A stretch of 38,167 nucleotides of DNA from assembly GCA_002438605.1 (NCBI GenBank), contig DJPR01000037.1, positions 1-38,167 on the forward strand, given 5' to 3'. The stretch is from Ruminococcus sp. UBA6407. GTDB lineage: Bacteria; Bacillota; Clostridia; Oscillospirales; Ruminococcaceae. This document shows positions 33,402 through 38,167 of the stretch, piece by piece (positions within the stretch are counted from its first letter, which is position 1; each line of letters opens with the position of its first letter). Both the position numbers and the translations under genes were made by a program. The notes under the pieces are model-generated. The model worked only from the letters and a program-made list of their open reading frames with translations. It was not told the DNA's origin and did not search any database.

Positions 33402-36400
33402 ATGTCAAAATTCAGTGTAAAAAAACCACTGACTGTCTTTATGGCAGTAATTGCGGTTATCGTTCTTGGTATAGTTTCATACACAAGAATGACTCCCGAC
33501 TTAATGCCTAACATGAACATGCCTTATGTCATGATTATGACAAGTTATCCGGGAGCTACACCTGAAAAGGTTGAAACCTCCATATCAAAGCCTATGGAAC
33601 AGGCTATGGCTACTCTTGACGGTATAAAGGGTGTTTACTCAACGTCAAGTGAAAACTATTCAATGGTTACTCTTGAGTTTGAGGAAGATACGAATATGGA
33701 CTCAACCACCGTTGATATTTTGCAGAAAATCAATCAGATTGAGGGCTATTGGGACGATATGGTTGGTACGCCTTACATATTGAAAATAAACCCTAATATG
33801 ATGCCTGTTATGGTTGCTGCCGTTGAAATTGACGGAATGACCAATACAGAGCTTTCCGAGCTTCTCGACAAGGAGCTTTTAAGCAAGCTTGAATCTGTAA
33901 ACGGTGTCGCAAACATCAATGAAAGCGGTAACGTTCAGGAAAAAATAAGCGTTATGCTTTCTCAGGATAAAATTGATAAGCTTTACAGCAGAATTTACGG
34001 TGAAATTGACAAAAATTTTGCTGAACCAATGGAAGCAATCGAAAACGGATATGCTGCACTTCAGCCTGCATATGATGCATTTGAAAAGTCAATTTCTGAT
34101 ATTAAGTCAAATGCGGAAATGACAGAGGAAATGAAAAATGCAGCAATAAATCAGATAACTGTCTCCGCTGAATACACGCAGGTAATGGACGGCTGGAAAC
34201 AGCTTCAGGACAGCGAGGCTCAGCTCAAGGACTCAATGGAACAGGCTCATTCCGCTGTTGACCTCAGTCAGCTTCTTTCAATGGACACACTTTCCGGTAT
34301 CCTTACTGCTCAGGACTTCTCAATGCCTGCCGGATATGTAACTCAGGACGGTGTAAAGTGTCTTGTAAGCGTAGGTGATGAAATCAAATCTATTGAAGAA
34401 ATACAGAATCTCGTTCTCGTTGATTTGGACATGGAAGGCATTGAACCCGTTAAGGTCAGTGATGTTGCAGACGTATTTATGATGGACAACAGTGCTGAAA
34501 TTTATGCTAAAATAAATGGCAATGACGGTGTTGTGCTTTCATTCTCAAAGCAGTCATCTTATGCTACCGCAGATGTTGCAGACAACATTTCTGAAAAATT
34601 CGATGAGCTTTCCGATGAATATGAGGGACTTAACTTTACAGTCCTTATGAGTCAGGGCGATTACATTGATATTATCATCAACTCTATTACATCAAGTCTT
34701 TTATGGGGTGCACTTTTTGCTGTAATCATTCTCTTTGTATTCCTTAAAGATATTCGTCCTACATTTATAACACTTTGCAGTATTCCTGTCAGCGTTATTT
34801 TTGCCGTTGTACTCATGTACTTCTCAGGCATCAGCCTTAACATGATGTCACTTTCAGGACTTGCAATTGCTGTTGGTATGCTCGTTGACAACTCTGTTGT
34901 TGTTATCGAAAATATTTACAGACTCAAATCAAAGGGTGAATCTGCTGTCAAGGCGGCAGTATCAGGTGCAGTTCAGGTTGGCGGAGCTATTACATCTTCA
35001 ACACTTACAACAATCTGCGTATTTCTCCCTATCGTATTCGTAGACGGTCTTTCAAGAGAATTGTTTACGGATATGGCACTTACACTCGGATATGCACTTG
35101 TTGCCAGCCTTATCATTGCTCTTACTCTTGTTCCTGCATTGGCTTCGGGACTTCTTAAAAAGGCTCAGCCTAAGGAGGACAAATTCTTCAAGAAATTCAA
35201 CAGCGGATATAAAAAGGCTGTTACATGGTCACTCTCACATAAGCCTGTTGTTTTGATTTTAGCTGTTGCACTTCTTGCAGGAAGCTGTTTTGCAGCAATA
35301 AGAAAGGGCTTTGTGTTCATGCCTGACATGGATATGCCTCAGCTTACAGCTACTCTTGAAATGGAACAGGGGTCTACTCTTGAAGAAACAAAGGACGTTT
35401 CAAATCAGGCTGTCAGCAGAATTTGTGACGTTGAAGGCGTTGTAACTGTCGGTGCAATGACAGGCGGAAACAACATGATGGGAATGGGTGAAGCAAGCGA
35501 TACATTGGTTTCATTCTATATAATTCTTGATGAAGATACCGACCGTGAATTTTCTGACATTGCAGACGAAATAAATGAAAAATGTTCTGACCTTGACTGC
35601 GAATTTGAAGTAACAAACGCTATGGACCTTTCAGCTTATATGGGCGGTTCAGGACTTTCAATCCAAATCTTCGGCAATAACCTTGACGACCTCCAGAATA
35701 CCGCAAAGGATGTAGCTGATATTATAGGCGGCGTTGAGGGTACACTTAATGTTTCCAACGGCCTTGAAGAAAATGACCCTGCACTCAGAATTACTGTTGA
35801 CAAGGAAAAGGCAATGCTTAAAGGTCTGACAGTTGCTCAGGTATTCAGTGACATTTCAGCAAACCTTACAACAGAAAAAACTGCTGTTGACATTACTGAT
35901 GCAAACGGCACTTATGACGTTGTGGTTTCATCAGACAGTTCTGAGGAGCTTACACCTGATTTCATAAGAAATTATAAGCTCACTGTAACAGGCAAGGACG
36001 GCTCAGCATCAGAAGTCGCACTTTCAGACATTGCAGAAATCAATGAAACAGAAACATTAAGCAGTATTTCAAGAGAAAATCAGAAGCGTTATATTACCGT
36101 TACTTCCGAGGTTGACGATGACCATAATGTAACACTTGTTACAAAAGACGCTAAGGACGCTCTCAAGGATTATGAAGTTCCTAACGGAATTACTATTGAA
36201 TTTGGCGGTGAAAACGAGTCTATTGCCGATTCCATGAGTGATATGGTTCTTATGATGCTTCTTGGAATCATTCTTGTATACATGATTATGGTTGCACAGT
36301 TCCAGTCACTTAAATCGCCATTTATCGTAATGTTTACAATTCCGCTTGCATTTACGGGCGGTCTGCTCGGACTTCTCATTGCAGGACTTGAAATAAGCGT

Positions 36401-36767
36401 TATTTCAATGCTTGGATTTGTAATGCTCTGCGGTATTATAGTAAACAACGGTATTGTGCTTGTTGACTACATCAATCAGCTTCGTATTGACGGCGTTGAA
36501 AAGAAAAAAGCAATTGTTGAGGCAGGAGCGACAAGAATGCGTCCAATCCTCATGACATCAATCACAACGGTTCTCGGACTTATTGTAATGGCTCTTGGAC
36601 AGGACAGCGGTTCAGCAATGATGCAGCCTATTGCTATCGTTTGTATCGGCGGTCTTGTTTACGCTACTGCTCTTACACTTTTCGTTATCCCTTGTCTGTA
36701 TGACATGATGAACAAAAAGGAAATGAAAAAAATTGATGAAAAAGATCTTGAAATAAGCAGCAAATAA
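33402..36767 (+). CDS. RND-family efflux permease (HAE1/SwrC-like)
   Basis: A 1121-aa proton-driven exporter with two repeated halves. Each has one N-terminal membrane helix (the first at about 10-28), a large outside porter domain, and a block of membrane helices. Helix 4 carries the proton-relay pair in A-V-G-M-L-V-D-N-S-V-V, and G-A-I-T-S-S-T-L-T-T and C-G-I-I-V-N-N-G-I-V-L are typical. It is most like Gram-positive SwrC-type members, which lack an outer-membrane partner. Residues about 190-290 hold a helical, acidic insertion in the first porter domain. No membrane-fusion protein gene is adjacent. Substrates may be drugs, bile acids or surfactants; none can be read from sequence. The ATG at 33402 follows AAAGGAGAAG. 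Confidence 0.93.
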   Translation: MSKFSVKKPLTVFMAVIAVIVLGIVSYTRMTPDLMPNMNMPYVMIMTSYPGATPEKVETSISKPMEQAMATLDGIKGVYSTSSENYSMVTLEFEEDTNMDSTTVDILQKINQIEGYWDDMVGTPYILKINPNMMPVMVAAVEIDGMTNTELSELLDKELLSKLESVNGVANINESGNVQEKISVMLSQDKIDKLYSRIYGEIDKNFAEPMEAIENGYAALQPAYDAFEKSISDIKSNAEMTEEMKNAAINQITVSAEYTQVMDGWKQLQDSEAQLKDSMEQAHSAVDLSQLLSMDTLSGILTAQDFSMPAGYVTQDGVKCLVSVGDEIKSIEEIQNLVLVDLDMEGIEPVKVSDVADVFMMDNSAEIYAKINGNDGVVLSFSKQSSYATADVADNISEKFDELSDEYEGLNFTVLMSQGDYIDIIINSITSSLLWGALFAVIILFVFLKDIRPTFITLCSIPVSVIFAVVLMYFSGISLNMMSLSGLAIAVGMLVDNSVVVIENIYRLKSKGESAVKAAVSGAVQVGGAITSSTLTTICVFLPIVFVDGLSRELFTDMALTLGYALVASLIIALTLVPALASGLLKKAQPKEDKFFKKFNSGYKKAVTWSLSHKPVVLILAVALLAGSCFAAIRKGFVFMPDMDMPQLTATLEMEQGSTLEETKDVSNQAVSRICDVEGVVTVGAMTGGNNMMGMGEASDTLVSFYIILDEDTDREFSDIADEINEKCSDLDCEFEVTNAMDLSAYMGGSGLSIQIFGNNLDDLQNTAKDVADIIGGVEGTLNVSNGLEENDPALRITVDKEKAMLKGLTVAQVFSDISANLTTEKTAVDITDANGTYDVVVSSDSSEELTPDFIRNYKLTVTGKDGSASEVALSDIAEINETETLSSISRENQKRYITVTSEVDDDHNVTLVTKDAKDALKDYEVPNGITIEFGGENESIADSMSDMVLMMLLGIILVYMIMVAQFQSLKSPFIVMFTIPLAFTGGLLGLLIAGLEISVISMLGFVMLCGIIVNNGIVLVDYINQLRIDGVEKKKAIVEAGATRMRPILMTSITTVLGLIVMALGQDSGSAMMQPIAIVCIGGLVYATALTLFVIPCLYDMMNKKEMKKIDEKDLEISSK

Positions 36768-36776
36768 TTGTATAAT
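36748..36776 (+). promoter_or_regulatory. Sigma-A promoter of the DtxR/MntR-like gene
   Basis: TTGAAA (36748-36753), 17-bp spacer, TATAAT (36771-36776). The -35 overlaps the last codons of the RND gene, so this regulator can be expressed independently. Confidence 0.7.
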
Positions 36777-36809
36777 AAAGATGTAAATTGTTTAAGGAGG
36801 TCGGACATC

Positions 36810-37202
36810 ATGAGATATTGTGCAGGACAGATTAAATACCTTACAGCCATTAAAGAGCTGAAGGATAAGGGCGGCAGGATTCGCTGTGTGAATATATCAA
36901 ACTTATTGGGGGTATCACGTCCGAGCGTGAGCAAAATGCTCAGATGTCTGGCTGATTCAGGTCTTGTTTATGAAGACTTCTGCAACAGTGTCGAGCTTAC
37001 TGACAAGGGCAGGGCTGTTGTGGAGGAAATCTATTCGGAATACAACGAAATTTATATTTTCTTTAAACGCATTCTCCGCTTACCCGACTCTGAGGCAAAG
37101 GAACAGACATTGCTGTTTATAAATACCTTTCCGAAGTCAACGGGAGAACGTTTGAGTGAGGTCGTAAAGAAAAGTCTTAACAAGAAAAATAACAAGGAAT
37201 AA
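36810..37202 (+). CDS. DtxR/MntR-family metal-dependent regulator
   Basis: A 130-aa protein with an N-terminal winged helix (residues about 5-60: Y-L-T-A-I-K-E-L, then L-G-V-S-R-P-S-V-S-K-M-L-R-C-L) and a short dimerisation domain (about 65-125). This is the MntR-size form without the SH3 domain of DtxR. In MntR the metal is held by residues including Asp8, Glu11, His77, Glu99, Glu102 and His103. The usual His pair is not obvious here, so its metal is uncertain. The start is at ATG 36810 after AAGGAGG (36794-36800); the open frame extends upstream to a TTG at 36768, which overlaps the -10 box. The only metal exporter in the window is 30 kb away. Confidence 0.8.
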   Translation: MRYCAGQIKYLTAIKELKDKGGRIRCVNISNLLGVSRPSVSKMLRCLADSGLVYEDFCNSVELTDKGRAVVEEIYSEYNEIYIFFKRILRLPDSEAKEQTLLFINTFPKSTGERLSEVVKKSLNKKNNKE

Positions 37203-37207
37203 AACCA

Positions 37208-37257
37208 AAGGCAGTATTGTGCAAAGTACGTTTGACGACTTTGTGTGATACTGCCTT
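37208..37257 (+). terminator. Terminator formed by a dispersed hairpin repeat copy
   Basis: AAGGCAGTATTGTGCAAAG (37208-37226) pairs with CTTTGTGTGATACTGCCTT (37239-37257) over all 19 positions if G-U is allowed. Four positions are G-U wobbles, showing that pairing is kept at RNA level. TTAAAATTTTT follows. It lies 5 bp after the MntR-like stop codon. Confidence 0.9.
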
Positions 37258-37277
37258 AAAATTTTTGCAGACAGTGC

Positions 37278-37306
37278 TTGCAAAACAAAAAAATGTATGC
37301 TATAAT
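37278..37306 (+). promoter_or_regulatory. Sigma-A promoter of the GNAT gene
   Basis: TTGCAA (37278-37283), 17-bp spacer, TATAAT (37301-37306). The start is near 37313, giving a ~145-nt leader. Confidence 0.75.
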
Positions 37307-37351
37307 ATTTTTACAAGCATAAGCTTGAATTTATTTTTAGGAGATTGTTGT

Positions 37352-37387
37352 TTGAAGAAAAATAACACCTTGGAGATTGTATTGTAA
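37352..37387 (+). CDS. Possible 11-residue leader peptide before the GNAT gene
   Basis: A TTG-started frame of 11 codons (M-K-K-N-N-T-L-E-I-V-L) has AGGAG (37339-37343) eight bases upstream and ends one base before a strong hairpin (37388-37425). This is the layout of translational attenuators. It could be chance: the frame is very short and the start is TTG. Confidence 0.3.
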   Translation: MKKNNTLEIVL

Positions 37388-37425
37388 ACGAGAGGTTTGC
37401 AAATACACTCCCGCAATCCTCTCGT
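37388..37425 (+). promoter_or_regulatory. Leader hairpin before the GNAT gene
   Basis: ACGAGAGG (37388-37395) pairs with CCTCTCGT (37418-37425), continued by TTGC/GCAA after one mismatch. No T-run follows, so it is not a simple terminator. It sits just after the possible leader peptide and 33 bp before the GNAT start. Confidence 0.55.
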
Positions 37426-37458
37426 AATTGATATGTGCAATTATGAAAGGATAAAAAA

Positions 37459-38082
37459 ATGAAAAATCTTATTATTCGTTTAGAAACTGAAAAAGACTAT
37501 AAAGCAGTTGAAAATCTTACTCGTGAGGCATTCTGGAATGTCTATAAACCCGGCTGTTCAGAGCATTATGTACTTCATACCTACCGCAGCTCCCCTGATT
37601 TTGTTTCAGAGCTTGACTTTGTTATGGAAAAGGACGGAGTGCTTATCGGTCACGTTATGTTTGTTCGTGCAAATATTGATACCGATGATGGACGTGTACT
37701 GCCGATTATGACATTCGGCCCAATCAGCATACATCCTGATTATCAAAGACAAGGATATGGAAAAATACTTCTTGATTATGCACTGGAAAAAGCAGCTGAA
37801 ATGGGTGCAGGAGCAATCTGCATAGAAGGCAATATTGACTTTTACAGCAAATGCGGTTTTGTTGTGGCAAGTACAAAAGGTATACACTACTATGCCGAAC
37901 CAAGAGAAAATGTTGTTCCATATTTCCTGCTGTGCGAGCTGAAAAAGGGATTTCTTGACGGTGTTACGGGTACATACCATACCCCGAAGGGTTATTTTGT
38001 TGAAGATTCCGATGTAGAGGAGTTTGATAAAACCTTTCCGCCGAAGAAAAAACTGAAACTGTCGGGACAGCTTTTTGACTAA
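37459..38082 (+). CDS. GNAT-family N-acetyltransferase (YhbS-like)
   Basis: A 207-aa protein. The GNAT fold covers residues 1-165, with the acetyl-CoA binding loop R-Q-G-Y-G-K (motif A) after P-I-S-I-H-P-D-Y-Q-R. A F-Y-S-K-C-G-F segment (motif B) follows. The C-terminal extension ends F-P-P-K-K-K-L-K-L-S-G-Q-L-F-D. The layout matches YhbS-type acetyltransferases, whose substrates are mostly unknown. The ATG at 37459 follows AAAGGAT. It has its own promoter and a structured leader. Confidence 0.9.
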   Translation: MKNLIIRLETEKDYKAVENLTREAFWNVYKPGCSEHYVLHTYRSSPDFVSELDFVMEKDGVLIGHVMFVRANIDTDDGRVLPIMTFGPISIHPDYQRQGYGKILLDYALEKAAEMGAGAICIEGNIDFYSKCGFVVASTKGIHYYAEPRENVVPYFLLCELKKGFLDGVTGTYHTPKGYFVEDSDVEEFDKTFPPKKKLKLSGQLFD

Positions 38083-38109
38083 ACGAAAATGCAGTACTTC
38101 ATAAAAGTG

Positions 38110-38137
38110 AAGGCAATACCGCACAAAGCTTGTGCGA
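38110..38137. repeat. Partial dispersed hairpin repeat after the GNAT gene
   Basis: AAGGCAATACCGCACAAAG runs straight into CTTGTGCG, forming a small GCACAAAGCTTGTGC palindrome; the outer right arm is missing. It lies 27 bp after the stop codon. The last 30 bp of the window hold nothing recognisable. Confidence 0.6.
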
Positions 38138-38167
38138 CAGAAACGCAGATATATTTTTCGTCAGATT

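Noticed and set aside
36768..36809. Upstream TTG start for the DtxR/MntR-like protein
   Set aside because: It would overlap the -10 box at 36771-36776 and has no binding site; ATG 36810 follows AAGGAGG.

Overview
The window looks like a low-GC, spore-forming, fibre- or starch-associated Ruminococcus-type Firmicute (Oscillospiraceae). This placement is inferred from gene content and no database was searched. The evidence is: yabP/yabQ sporulation genes; one secreted protein with a cohesin-like domain and a dockerin joined by a long Thr-rich linker; a second secreted protein ending in a dockerin; frequent TTG starts; and near-consensus sigma-A promoters, five of them perfect TTGACA-17-TATAAT. 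No rRNA, tRNA, CRISPR array, complete insertion sequence or prophage was seen.

Layout. 85-1658 (-): yabP-yabQ-divIC-S1 protein operon. 1930-5301 (+): secG, rnr (RNase R) and a lipoprotein. 5302-6018: a 717-bp gap with a strong promoter, hairpins and a tandem terminator, read as a long regulatory leader or ncRNA in front of a CDF metal exporter (6019-7185). 7363-8172 (+): zinc-ribbon membrane protein. 8265-13465 (-): cohesin/dockerin protein, Na/Pi cotransporter with a PhoU-like tail, and a class I aminotransferase. 13851-15182 (+): transglutaminase-dockerin protein. 15235-17239 (-): CPBP membrane protease and a TtcA-like tRNA thiolase. 17531-18792 (+): small membrane protein and ung. 18893-28091 (-): rpoC, rpoB and prfB. 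28357-31092 (+): EAL phosphodiesterase fused to a predicted beta-solenoid. 31493-38082 (+): ychF, a TetR regulator with an RND exporter, a DtxR/MntR-like regulator and a GNAT acetyltransferase.

Three non-coding signals stand out. (1) A family of dispersed ~35-50 bp hairpins (core GGCAGCACCGCACAAAG, a loop often like CACGTCAAAAGA, then the inverse arm) sits at the edges of most transcription units, both in 5' leaders and just after stop codons. Several copies differ from the common form by paired or G-U-preserving changes, which suggests selection on RNA structure. (2) Two perfect sigma-A promoters face each other upstream of rpoB. One drives rpoB. The other starts a ~130-nt predicted RNA that ends at its own intrinsic terminator. 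(3) The leader of the CDF gene, whose metal-site residues look manganese-type, carries a promoter and a composite terminator but no riboswitch class I recognise.

Functionally most of the window is housekeeping (transcription, translation termination, RNA decay, secretion, division). Added to this are a cellulosome/amylosome-like surface module, metal and phosphate transport, and c-di-GMP turnover.
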